Shown here in pieces: positions 1 through 8,907 of a stretch of DNA of 64,000 nt. This DNA comes from Lusitaniella coriacea LEGE 07157 (lineage in GTDB: Bacteria > Cyanobacteriota > Cyanobacteriia > Cyanobacteriales > Spirulinaceae), in the NCBI RefSeq assembly GCF_015207425.1, contig NZ_JADEWZ010000006.1, positions 62,001-126,000 of the forward strand, in the 5' to 3' direction. The notes below the pieces were generated by a model that worked only from the letters and a program-made list of their open reading frames with translations, had not been told where the DNA came from and did no database searches. Within the stretch, counting starts at the first letter, position 1. Every line of letters starts with the position of its first letter. The translations under genes and the position numbers were made by a program.

Positions 1-3000
1 CAACCTCAAAGTTCTTTCGTTCCAATTCCGCTCCTGCTCGTGCGGCGAAAATTTTGAGAATTCGTTCTTGCTTGAGCGTCACCTGTAGGGGAACGGTATC
101 CATAATGGCAAGATGACCGAGGATCTGACCTTGAGAGTCTTGTAGCGGAATGCCCCAATAGCCTTCAATCTCTAACTCAACAAATAATCGATCTTGGGGA
201 AAATGCTGTTGGACATTTTCGGAGTAGTAGGAGAGCAAACCCTCAAGCACTTCCGCACAGGGAGTCCCTATTGGATCGTAGGTGATATTTTTCCCCAATT
301 CCGCTCCCGTCCAAAACGCCAGCATCTTCAGTTGGCATTGTTTATCATCGATTAACTCGGTGATAAAAGTGTATTGAATATTGAGGACTTGAGCGAGGTA
401 GCGAACGCAGGTGGCAAAAAACTCGCTTCCGGTTTGAGAAGCCGTTCCTTCAGAGATTAAGCGCAGCGCTTTTTCAATCCGTTTGCGCTCGGTAATATCT
501 TCAAATAAATAGAGTTTGCCAAAATATTGTTCGTCGTCTCGCACTAAGCCATAGATGCGTCTTATGGTTCGTCCGTCGAGGAGAGGAATTTCATCTTCAA
601 TCAGGGGGCGATCGCGCGAGAGTTCTAGCGGTTGAGAAGAAGGGACGAAAGTTTTAAGATCGATGCGTTCGACGCAGGCATCAATGATGTTCTCGTGGTT
701 GAAGGTTTTTTGTTGGAGGGGGTCTGCAAGCTCCTCAAGCTGCCAAATTTTACAAAATTGCGGATTAAAGAACAAAACTCGCTCGTCCTGGCAATCGCTG
801 ACATACATTCCTAAAGGCGAGGCTTGGTTGATAGATTGCAGGAGTGCTTCTTGATGGCGCAATCGCTCTTCGGTGGCAAGCTGTTGGCTGATATCGGTTT
901 GTACGCCGATAAAGTGGGTTAAGTTACCGTCTTTGTCGCGCACGGGGGTGACGGTTAATTGCTGCCAAAACTCTGTTCCATCTTTGCGGGTGGTACACAG
1001 GGCAACTTGGGCGGCATGACCGCCATCGAGGGCTTGTTGTAGTTCTTCAAATCCCCGTTGGTTGGGATTTACACCCGGTAAGGAACGGAAATTATAACGG
1101 TCAATTTCTGCTGTGGCGTACCCGGTTAAGCGCTCAAAACCGGAATTGGCGTAAACGATGGAGTTTTGGGAGGATTGGGCGTTGGCGATCAAAACGCCGT
1201 TTTCGGAGGTCGCGATCGCGCGTTCTAAAAGCTGTAGTCGTTTCTGGGCGTGCTTGTTCTCGGTAATATCCTGAATGTGCGCGATGAAATAGAGGGGTTG
1301 CTCTTGGGAATCGCGAACTAGGGAAACGCTGAGTCGAACCCAAACGATGTCGCCATTTTTGCAAATGTAGCGCTTTTCAAGGTGATAGTAATTGATTTCT
1401 CCAGCAGACAAGGCTTCAAATTGCTTGTAGTTGGCTTCCAAGTCATCGGGATGGGTAATGTCTTGAAAGTTCATGAACAGCAATTCTTCCTCGGAGTAAC
1501 CCCATAATTGGCACGCGGATGAATTGACTTGCAAAAATCGTCCGTTGGGTGCGATGAGACACATCGCAATCGTGGTGGTTTCAAAGGCGTTTCTAAAACG
1601 CTGTTCGCTTTGTCGCAAGTCTTCTGCGCGTTCGGCAACTTGTTGCTCTAGGGTACGCCGATAATTGGCGAGGAATTGTTCTGCTTTTTTGCGTTTGCTA
1701 ATCTCAATAAAGGTCGCGATCGCGTAAACCACTTTTCCTTGGCTGTCAAAAATTGGCGTGGCGCGAACTTCACAAGGAATGCGCTGTCCGCCAGACTCCA
1801 GCTCAATATCCTCAAAAGTGACATTTTCCCCCTCTAGCGCTCGCACCAGAGGCAATTGAGTTTTGGGGTATAAGTGTTCGGTTTTCGCTCGGTAAAATTG
1901 GTAAGCGGTTGCGCTTTGGGGTAAGGTGTCTTCGCCCAGCAAATTCCGAGCGGTTTGGTTGAAATAAGTACTTTTCCCATCGGGTTGGTGAACGGTTACG
2001 CCAAAGGGAAGTGCGTCAAAAAATTGCGTGAAGCGATGCTCGCTTTCTTGCTGTTCTTCTAGGGCAGTTTGGAGGGTTTTTGCCATGCGATCGAAGGATT
2101 CGGCGAGTTCCCCCACTTCATCGGTGCGATTGAGGTTGATGGTTTCTTGCCAATCCCCCGTGGCAATGGCTTTCGCCGCGCGGTTGAGTCGCGCGATCGG
2201 TCGGACGATCCAGCGCGCGATCAGTAAACCTTTCGTGGCTGCAACAACGGATGCGGCAAGACACAGCCAGAAGGTGGTTTGAGTGTTGGCTCGAACTTGT
2301 CCTAGGAAATTCGTTTCGGGAATCACAACGACCACCACCCAGTCTAAGCTGTTAGCGGCGATGAAAGGAGCGGCTCGCACGAAATAGCGTCGATTTCCTT
2401 GGTAGAAATCGAATTGTTGCGTGCGGTTGATAGACTCAAAATCGATCGCGCGATCGCGCAATTTTTGGGCGACCGTTTCCATGACGCGATCGCGGGTTGT
2501 CATTTCTTTTGGAGTTCCAGGTTTTGGAGTTTTCCCGATCGGGGTGGGAGAGGAGCTTGCAACCAAATTACCATCCCGCTCTAGAATGAAAATTTGATCG
2601 TTCTTGCCACTCTCGATCTCCTGTAAAACCCCTTTAATCCGAGTAGGGAGCAAACGAGTCTTAATCGCCCCTTCCAGGTTGCCCTGCTTGCTGTAGACGG
2701 CTTGAACCGCAGACAGCTTAGAAGTCCACACCAAGCGTCGAGCGCGGACTGCCGCGACGTACCACGGCTGAATGCGGGGATTATAATCGGATTTCGAGCG
2801 CTGGCGTTTGATGGTTTTGCCCAAGGAGTCGAGACTGTATTGTTCCCGCCTATATTCCGTCGCCGCGTTGGAGAACAGAATGACTAATTCGCGATCGCGC
2901 TTTTGGACTTCGATGAATTCCCCTTGTTGATTTCCCAGCGCGATCGCATCAATACCCTCAAACAGTTGCATCTGCTCCCGGAGATAAGGTTCCCAAATCC

Positions 3001-3334
3001 TTAAATCCTCCAAATCTTGTAAGTTTAAGTATCCCAAACGCAAGGCTGAAGCGATATTTTTATTCATTTGACGGGGCGTTTCTAAGCGGTTTTCTAGACC
3101 ATCCTCCACGCGCGCGATCGCGAGTCCCATCGCTCGGTCAACCTCCTCTTCAAGCGCCTTCTGCCCGCTTCTGAAGGAAAAATAACCGACTAACCCCCCT
3201 GTTGCTAAAGTCTGCAAAATTAACACAACAATCAAAACGCTACGCAGGTACAAACGACGAGGAGGAAGAGGCGATTGAGATTGTGAAGATGGGGCAGCCA
3301 TAGATCGGGGAATGTTCTCAACAGATCGAACCAT
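1..3334 (-). CDS. Cache-HAMP-multi-PAS-GAF sensor protein, C-terminus beyond window
   Basis: The reading frame is open from about 3334 to the left edge, so the protein exceeds 1,100 residues and its output domain is not visible. Translation shows a first membrane helix near residues 30-52, a large extracytoplasmic dCache-like region, a second helix near 350-370 and a HAMP segment near 375-420. At least four PAS domains follow (starting near 430, 570, 695 and 830), then a GAF-like domain from about 945. PAS2 to PAS4 show the usual PAC ends (ITENKHAQ, ISQQL). It is therefore a membrane receptor, most likely a histidine kinase or GGDEF/EAL enzyme; which one cannot be told. ATG 3332-3334 is used; ATG 3299-3301 is an equally possible start and neither has a clear ribosome site. 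It heads a block of minus-strand signalling genes. Confidence 0.85.
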   Translation of the reverse strand, partial: MVRSVENIPRSMAAPSSQSQSPLPPRRLYLRSVLIVVLILQTLATGGLVGYFSFRSGQKALEEEVDRAMGLAIARVEDGLENRLETPRQMNKNIASALRLGYLNLQDLEDLRIWEPYLREQMQLFEGIDAIALGNQQGEFIEVQKRDRELVILFSNAATEYRREQYSLDSLGKTIKRQRSKSDYNPRIQPWYVAAVRARRLVWTSKLSAVQAVYSKQGNLEGAIKTRLLPTRIKGVLQEIESGKNDQIFILERDGNLVASSSPTPIGKTPKPGTPKEMTTRDRVMETVAQKLRDRAIDFESINRTQQFDFYQGNRRYFVRAAPFIAANSLDWVVVVVIPETNFLGQVRANTQTTFWLCLAASVVAATKGLLIARWIVRPIARLNRAAKAIATGDWQETINLNRTDEVGELAESFDRMAKTLQTALEEQQESEHRFTQFFDALPFGVTVHQPDGKSTYFNQTARNLLGEDTLPQSATAYQFYRAKTEHLYPKTQLPLVRALEGENVTFEDIELESGGQRIPCEVRATPIFDSQGKVVYAIATFIEISKRKKAEQFLANYRRTLEQQVAERAEDLRQSEQRFRNAFETTTIAMCLIAPNGRFLQVNSSACQLWGYSEEELLFMNFQDITHPDDLEANYKQFEALSAGEINYYHLEKRYICKNGDIVWVRLSVSLVRDSQEQPLYFIAHIQDITENKHAQKRLQLLERAIATSENGVLIANAQSSQNSIVYANSGFERLTGYATAEIDRYNFRSLPGVNPNQRGFEELQQALDGGHAAQVALCTTRKDGTEFWQQLTVTPVRDKDGNLTHFIGVQTDISQQLATEERLRHQEALLQSINQASPLGMYVSDCQDERVLFFNPQFCKIWQLEELADPLQQKTFNHENIIDACVERIDLKTFVPSSQPLELSRDRPLIEDEIPLLDGRTIRRIYGLVRDDEQYFGKLYLFEDITERKRIEKALRLISEGTASQTGSEFFATCVRYLAQVLNIQYTFITELIDDKQCQLKMLAFWTGAELGKNITYDPIGTPCAEVLEGLLSYYSENVQQHFPQDRLFVELEIEGYWGIPLQDSQGQILGHLAIMDTVPLQVTLKQERILKIFAARAGAELERKNFEV

Positions 3335-3677
3335 AACAATCGGAATTTCTTGTGAATTCTTCCTCCCATTCGAGTTCGCTCCTCATTCCACCTTAACATT
3401 CCAGATTTTGGTAAATTTACTTATCGCGTTAAGTAATTGGCGATTGGCAGTTCGCCATCAGCCAAAACCTTACTATCTCTAGCTGTATGTTTTTGAGATA
3501 TCCTTTCTAAGGTATATGTGCAGTGCGATATAAAAACTCACCAACAAAAGCAATCTTCAATACATTCCCCGTTCTCAATGAAGAGAAACCGGAGAATACG
3601 CAGAGCGATAAAAATCATACGATATCCGTTTGAATCGCCATAGTTAGGGCTGACGCGGAGAGATTGACGAACCACTA
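3335..3677. other. Intergenic region between sensor gene and hairpin element
   Basis: About 340 bp without a credible gene. It must hold the promoter of the multi-PAS sensor, but I see no convincing hexamers. The sequence is AT-rich and has the low-complexity look of dispersed cyanobacterial spacer. The right end runs into the hairpin element at 3678. Confidence 0.4.
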
Positions 3678-3896
3678 GTGGTCTGTCAAGTTCAAATTGA
3701 CGGGTTTAGAGTGACGCGGAGAGTGGGAGACACGCGCCGCCGAAAGAAGTCGGGGGATGCTGAGGTTCCACGGCGGTCACAAGCATTCGAGGAGACCTCG
3801 AATGTCGCCACCTCCTCAGCTTATCCAACCGACTTAGCAAGGGAATGCTGACCGAGGCGAGAAAATTTATCCATCATTACTTGATTGACAGAGTAC
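3678..3896. mobile_element. MITE-like element: terminal inverted repeats, TA flanks, long hairpin
   Basis: The ends are inverted repeats: GTGGTCTGTCAA at 3678-3689 and, read on the minus strand from 3896, GTACTCTGTCAA (10 of 12 identical). Each is flanked by TA (3676-3677 and 3897-3898), as expected for IS630/Tc1-type target duplication. The interior has no gene but folds as a nested hairpin: AAGTCGG 3747-3753 with CCGACTT 3829-3835, GCTGAGG 3759-3765 with CCTCAGC 3814-3820, and a tip CATTCGAGG/CCTCGAATG at 3784-3804. The right edge forms the TAG stop codon of the neighbouring kinase gene. The family assignment is inference; the repeats and hairpin are directly visible. Confidence 0.55.
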
Positions 3897-5833
3897 TAGG
3901 ACAAAATATACGCTTCAATCAAATCGATAATCTCTTCATCTTCAAATTCCTCAGCTAATTCCAGAACTTTGGTTGCAAATCCTCGATATTGAGAATCTAA
4001 ATTATAGATTCGTAGCGCTTCTTGTTTTGTTCGTTCGATATCGCCATTTTGCGCGACTTCATAAAGGGGAAGGAGTTCGTCTGCGGGAGGAATATTTTCA
4101 TCTGAGAGGGATTCGTCTGATAGATTGTTGCCGTTCTCTTCCTCTCCTTCATCTTCATAAATCCACGTTAAGCCGAGAAATTGTTGCAAGCGATCGAACA
4201 AATCTTGAGTGCGAATCGGTTTGGGGAGAAAAGCATCGCATCCTTCCGCTAGACTGCGTTGGCGTTCGGCATTAAAAACGCTGGCGGAAGAAGCAATAAT
4301 TGTTAGGTTGTCGAACTTGTTGGACTGACGCAACCGACGAGTCACTTCTAAGCCGTCTATATCGGGCATAATTAAATCGACGATCGCGAGATTGGGACGA
4401 AATTTCTCAGCGACGGTTAGGGCTTCCTCGCCACTTTTTGCCACCACCACTTCAAATCCCAAGGGAACCAGTAAACTAATGAGAACCGAACGATTTTCCC
4501 AACGATCGTCCACAATAAGGATGGTTTGAGTGTCCCCCTGATAGCCGATAATTTCCCGTTCGTCGCTGGAGATTGCCGCACTGTGTTGGGGTGTAGCGAG
4601 GGGAACGGTGAGGTCTAACCAAAAAGTGCTTCCGCAACTGGGGGTACTGCGAACGTTGATTTGACTATTCATCATGGCGGCGAGTTGCCGGGTAATTGCC
4701 AATCCCAACCCCGTTCCCTCCGAATGGCGCGATCGCGCGCCCACTTGCTCGAAGGGCGAAAATATCCGCTCCAATTGCTCCGGCGCAATTCCACTTCCGG
4801 TATCTTCGACTTGAAAGCGCAGAGTGGCGATCGCTTCAGCCTCTTCTGTCTCAATCGCCTCTACCTTAAAAGTCACGCCTCCCACATCGGTGAACTTGAG
4901 GGCATTGCTCAGTAAGTTTAAAAGAATTTGTCGCAAGCGCTTTTTATCCACCCGAATGCCCGCAGGTAATTTATTCAACACCTCGTAGCGAAAAGAAATT
5001 TCTTTTTGTTCGGCTTTGATGCGACAAATATCGACAATTTCTGCGAGAAAGGAGGCAACATGGCAATCGCTGGGGGCGAGTTCGAGTCGTTTGGCTTCAA
5101 TTTTGGAAAGGTCTAAAATCTCCTCAATCAGCGCGAGTAAATGGTTGCCGCAACGATAAATAATATCAACCCCGTCCTTTTGTTTGGGGGTACTCGCGCG
5201 ATCGCGCTGGAGAATTTGCGCGTACCCTAAAATCCCATTGAGGGGCGTGCGCAGCTCGTGACTCATATTTGCCAAAAATTCGCTTTTTGCTTGGTTGGCA
5301 ACCTCAGCCGCCTGTTTTGCGTCCTCCAACTGTGCCGTGCGCTGGGAAACTTTCTTCTCCAAAGACACATTCAATTGTTCGAGTTCGCGATTGATAGTTT
5401 GAAGCGTTTTATTTTGAGCGGTTAATTTTTTATCCTGAGCGTAACTGCGCAGCGCTTCTGCGATCGTTAATCTTAAATCCTCCGCATCCCAAGGCTTGCC
5501 AATATAACGATATAAATTTGCCTGATTGACCGCATTAACAATTGCCTCTGTATTCGCTTGTCCGGTGAGCAAAATCTTGAGAGTTTTGGGATATTTGTGA
5601 TGCAATTCGATTAATAATTCATCCCCATTCATGTTCGGCATCATTTGATCCGCGATCGCGAGGGGAATTTCAATTCCCTCCGCCTGCAACTCCTCAAAAA
5701 TTTCTAACGCCTCCTCCCCACTTTCTGCCAACTCGATATCGTACTCTTGACCGAAATAAGGCGTGAGTTGATCCCTCAAACCAACCAGTACAAATCGCTC
5801 GTCATCTACGCAAACAATCACCGGCTTACTCAT
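3896..5833 (-). CDS. Hybrid histidine kinase REC-HisKA-HATPase-REC
   Basis: A cytoplasmic phosphorelay protein of 645 residues without membrane segments. The N-terminal receiver has the acidic pair at 10-11, phospho-acceptor D62, T90 and K113 (GKPW). A coiled coil (about 130-185) leads to the H-box [10 protein letters not shown] with H192, an N-box around N306/N310, and glycine boxes DTGSGI (344-349) and GTGLGL (373-378), so the kinase looks active. A second receiver (about 436-555) carries D486. An acidic linker and a short helical tail (about 595-645) close the protein. The start overlaps the end of the upstream single-receiver gene by 8 nt, indicating translational coupling. Its TAG stop is made by the end of the adjacent inverted-repeat element, so the last residues may have been altered. 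Confidence 0.93.
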   Translation of the reverse strand: MSKPVIVCVDDERFVLVGLRDQLTPYFGQEYDIELAESGEEALEIFEELQAEGIEIPLAIADQMMPNMNGDELLIELHHKYPKTLKILLTGQANTEAIVNAVNQANLYRYIGKPWDAEDLRLTIAEALRSYAQDKKLTAQNKTLQTINRELEQLNVSLEKKVSQRTAQLEDAKQAAEVANQAKSEFLANMSHELRTPLNGILGYAQILQRDRASTPKQKDGVDIIYRCGNHLLALIEEILDLSKIEAKRLELAPSDCHVASFLAEIVDICRIKAEQKEISFRYEVLNKLPAGIRVDKKRLRQILLNLLSNALKFTDVGGVTFKVEAIETEEAEAIATLRFQVEDTGSGIAPEQLERIFSPFEQVGARSRHSEGTGLGLAITRQLAAMMNSQINVRSTPSCGSTFWLDLTVPLATPQHSAAISSDEREIIGYQGDTQTILIVDDRWENRSVLISLLVPLGFEVVVAKSGEEALTVAEKFRPNLAIVDLIMPDIDGLEVTRRLRQSNKFDNLTIIASSASVFNAERQRSLAEGCDAFLPKPIRTQDLFDRLQQFLGLTWIYEDEGEEENGNNLSDESLSDENIPPADELLPLYEVAQNGDIERTKQEALRIYNLDSQYRGFATKVLELAEEFEDEEIIDLIEAYILS

Positions 5834-6227
5834 CGATTCTCTCCAACCCAGAGCGCAGCGTTTTGACTAATCTCGATTCATCCCAAGGCTTAGAAATATA
5901 GTCGTGAAGATTAGCGTGTTGTTTCGTTCGCTCGATCGCCTCTTCCGTTGCCTGTCCCGTGAGCAAAACCGTCACCACATTGGGAAAACGCTCCCGCACT
6001 CGAATCAAAAATTCATCCCCTTTGACATCAGGCATCAGCCAATCGGAAACAATCACTAAAATCGATATCTCGTCACTATTTAACTCTTCAATAATTTCCC
6101 AGGCTTCCTCGACACTTTCTGCTAATTCGCAAAGATAATCCCGACCAAAATTGTGAATAATTTGATCGCGCAGGCTGGTCAAAACAATTCGTTCGTCATC
6201 GACACATAAAATTGCTTTTTTGGTCAT
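5826..6227 (-). CDS. Single-domain response regulator
   Basis: A 133-residue stand-alone receiver. Acidic residues at 10-11, phospho-acceptor D62 (SDWLMP), the T of LLTGQAT and the K of SKPW are all present, so it should accept a phosphoryl group. It is clearly a paralogue of the N-terminal receivers of the genes on either side (shared xxCVDDExxVL start, LLTGQA and KPW motifs). There is no output domain, so it probably works as a phosphate shuttle or by protein contact. The 8-nt overlap with the downstream hybrid kinase and 168 bp spacing from the upstream kinase suggest one transcription unit and a local relay. The exact partner is inference. Confidence 0.92.
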   Translation of the reverse strand: MTKKAILCVDDERIVLTSLRDQIIHNFGRDYLCELAESVEEAWEIIEELNSDEISILVIVSDWLMPDVKGDEFLIRVRERFPNVVTVLLTGQATEEAIERTKQHANLHDYISKPWDESRLVKTLRSGLERIDE

Positions 6228-6395
6228 TGGGTGTTTGATTTAGCTCGTCATCAATCTCAAACGTTTGCGTAGATACTGCGATCGACAAGAGATACATCTA
6301 TAAACATTTCCCGATGATTGGCTGCCGATTGCCAATTGCCTCACTATATAGGCACCGATAATCTTGTACTTTACCAGACTGAGAAACGCGATCGA

Positions 6396-8762
6396 TTACG
6401 CCTTGACTCCGGCAATGGGCAACCACACGCTAAATGTAGTGCGTCCCGGCTGACTCTCTAGCGTAATTTCTCCCTGATGCTTCTCAACAATTTTACGAAC
6501 AATATCTAATCCTAAACCACTTCCTTCTCCAATAGGTTTCGTTGTAAAGAAGGGATCGAAAATTTTGTCGGCAATTTCTGGGGGAATCCCGCACCCAGAA
6601 TCCGTAAAATTCACGACCACGCGATCGTCTTGCCGAGCAATATCGATATTCAGAACTCCTTTGTTATTCATCGCTTGGATGGCGTTATGGAGCAAATTCG
6701 TCCAGACTTGATTGAGTTCTTCGGGATAACAGAGAATATCTGGAACCTCTTCCTCGCTGCGACGAATTTGGATTCCCTGTTTTAATTGATTGTGATAGAT
6801 CGTCAGAACCACGTCAATTCCATCGGCAACGTTGGCTTTAACCATCTCGCCAGAGCGATCTTGGCGGGCGTAATTTTTCAAAGCGAAGACAATTTTTGAC
6901 GCTTTCTCCACTGCCAATTTAATATTCTCGCTATTGCTCTGTTGGCTGACCAGATTATAAGCAGCATCCAGAATTAAGGTGTTCTTCTCCGTTTGCAGAA
7001 GAGATAAAAACGGTTCGATATTTTCTGTGAGATTCAATCGAATTAAAAGCGTGGCAAGGGTATCCGCGTCCTCAAACCCTCGGTCGCCAAGTTCCTGACG
7101 CAGAACGCGCTTTCGCTTGCGTTCTTCCCGAAAAGAGAGGGTTTCGGCGTTTTGGCGACTGGCTTCAAGGAGAGCGAAGAAATCGGTTTGTTGTTGGGGA
7201 GAGAGTTGTTGAAAGAGTTGGGGAAAAAGGCGTAGGGTGTTGTCGAGGGCGGTAGAAATATTGCCAATAGAAGCGCGAATTGCGCCCATTGGGGTGTTGA
7301 TTTCGTGTGCCACTCCTGCAATCAGTTGACCGAGGGAAGCCATTTTTTCCGATTGAATGAGTTCCTGTTGGGTTCGTTGGAGTTGTTCGAGGGTGCTGGC
7401 GAGTTCTTCATTTTTCTGGCGCAATGCCCGTTCGGATTGGATGCGTCCGGTAATGTCATTGGAGATCGAGAGCAAGCAATTTTGGTCGAGGAGGGTAATA
7501 ATTTCGGCGGAGAGGAGGGCGGTTTTAACCTCGCCGGATTTGGTGCGGAAGTCGAATTCGTAGTTGCGCACCGATCCTTTGGTTTGGAGGATTTCAAAGA
7601 GGGATTGACGATCGCGCGCGTTCACCCAAAGATTGAGATCGAGGGTCGTAGAACCGAGGACTTCTTCGGGGGAGTATCCGGTGAGTTCGCAAAAGGTTTC
7701 GTTGACTTCTACGTGCTGTCCGTCGGTTACGGTGGTGATGGTAATGGCGCTGGGACTCGAACGAAAGGCTTTGGAAAATTTTTCTTCGGAGAGGCGCAGG
7801 GCAATTTCGGCGGAACGGCGTTCGGCGATTTCTTGTTCGAGTTGTTGGGTGCGCAGGCGAACTTCTTGTTCGAGGGTGCGGTTATAGTGGGCGAGGACTT
7901 GCTCGGCTTGTTTGCGGGCGGTGATATCTTGAAATGCCGCGATCGCGTAAACAATTGCTCCCGATTGATCGTAGATGGGTTTGCCCCACATTTCTAAGGG
8001 AATGGATTGTTCCTTTTGGCGAATTTCAATATCGTCAATGGTGATGCTGCAACCTTGCAGCGCTAATAACAGGGGATCGCGATCTTCGGGATACAGTTGT
8101 TCGCTCCCCGCTTGATAGGCTTGATAGGTTTCCCGCCACCGTTCGGGAGATACAGCAGCCAGGGCATCGTCGCTCAGTAACTCCTGGGCGCGAGAATTAA
8201 CGTATTGGGGATTTCCCTGGGGATCGCTGACCAATACGCCAACGGGAATGGCTTCGAGAATTTGGGTTAAGCGATTTTCATTGTCTTGCAATTGTGCGAT
8301 CAGTTGGGCTTGTTCGCGGTTTGCTTGTTCGAGTTCCTGACGCTGGCGTTCGAGTTTTTTGTCTTGTTGATAGCTATGCAGGGCTTCGGTGACGGTTAGG
8401 TTTAAGTCTTCGATTTCCCAGGGTTTGGCAATATAGCGATAGAGTTTGGCGTGTTGAATGGCTCGACTGACGGCAGTAATATCCGCTTGTCCGGTAAGTA
8501 ACACTTTGAGGGTAGTGGGGGAAAGGGCGTGAACCTGCTTGAGCAGTTCGTCTCCTTTAAGGTCGGGCATGATGTAATCGGACAGGACAAGGGCGATCTC
8601 GCTGCCCTCGGCGTGTAGCTCTTCAATCAGTTCGAGGGCTTCTTCTCCACTGGTTGCGGTTTCGATGGGATAGTCAAAACCCAGAAGATCCCGAAGTTGA
8701 ATTTTCAGACTCTCTAGGACGATGGGTTCGTCGTCAACACAAATGATTGCTGGCTTAGTCAT
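6396..8762 (-). CDS. REC-PAS-PAS histidine kinase
   Basis: A 788-residue soluble kinase. The N-terminal receiver has D62 (SDYIMP), TGQAD and AKPWE. A coiled coil leads to two PAS domains, roughly 165-290 and 325-445, each ending in a PAC segment (FQDITARKQAE, ISNDITGRIQ). The H-box reads GVAHEINTP with H near 485, the N-box LLHNAIQAM lies near 690, and the glycine boxes are DSGCGIP and GSGLGL. Between the H-box and N-box sits an unusually long insert of about 130 residues, rich in charged helical sequence. The catalytic parts are intact. It precedes the single receiver and the hybrid kinase on the same strand; all three share the same receiver type, pointing to a recent local expansion. Confidence 0.92.
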   Translation of the reverse strand: MTKPAIICVDDEPIVLESLKIQLRDLLGFDYPIETATSGEEALELIEELHAEGSEIALVLSDYIMPDLKGDELLKQVHALSPTTLKVLLTGQADITAVSRAIQHAKLYRYIAKPWEIEDLNLTVTEALHSYQQDKKLERQRQELEQANREQAQLIAQLQDNENRLTQILEAIPVGVLVSDPQGNPQYVNSRAQELLSDDALAAVSPERWRETYQAYQAGSEQLYPEDRDPLLLALQGCSITIDDIEIRQKEQSIPLEMWGKPIYDQSGAIVYAIAAFQDITARKQAEQVLAHYNRTLEQEVRLRTQQLEQEIAERRSAEIALRLSEEKFSKAFRSSPSAITITTVTDGQHVEVNETFCELTGYSPEEVLGSTTLDLNLWVNARDRQSLFEILQTKGSVRNYEFDFRTKSGEVKTALLSAEIITLLDQNCLLSISNDITGRIQSERALRQKNEELASTLEQLQRTQQELIQSEKMASLGQLIAGVAHEINTPMGAIRASIGNISTALDNTLRLFPQLFQQLSPQQQTDFFALLEASRQNAETLSFREERKRKRVLRQELGDRGFEDADTLATLLIRLNLTENIEPFLSLLQTEKNTLILDAAYNLVSQQSNSENIKLAVEKASKIVFALKNYARQDRSGEMVKANVADGIDVVLTIYHNQLKQGIQIRRSEEEVPDILCYPEELNQVWTNLLHNAIQAMNNKGVLNIDIARQDDRVVVNFTDSGCGIPPEIADKIFDPFFTTKPIGEGSGLGLDIVRKIVEKHQGEITLESQPGRTTFSVWLPIAGVKA

Positions 8763-8907
8763 GATCGGGGATGGTGTGCGGATAGCGAGGAGTTCGGAGT
8801 TACGCTTAAGGTGTATTTAGGCATTCAAACCCTGACTCTACTGTAGTTAATTTTGACGATTCTCTTTAATGCCCTTTACTTAAAACAGTAAGGGGGGAGT
8901 TCCAGGA

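Noticed and set aside
7305-7997. A 230-codon plus-strand frame antisense to the REC-PAS-PAS kinase
   Set aside because: It lies wholly inside the kinase gene and is rich in Gly/Phe/Glu strings that mirror codons of the opposite strand; no family features.
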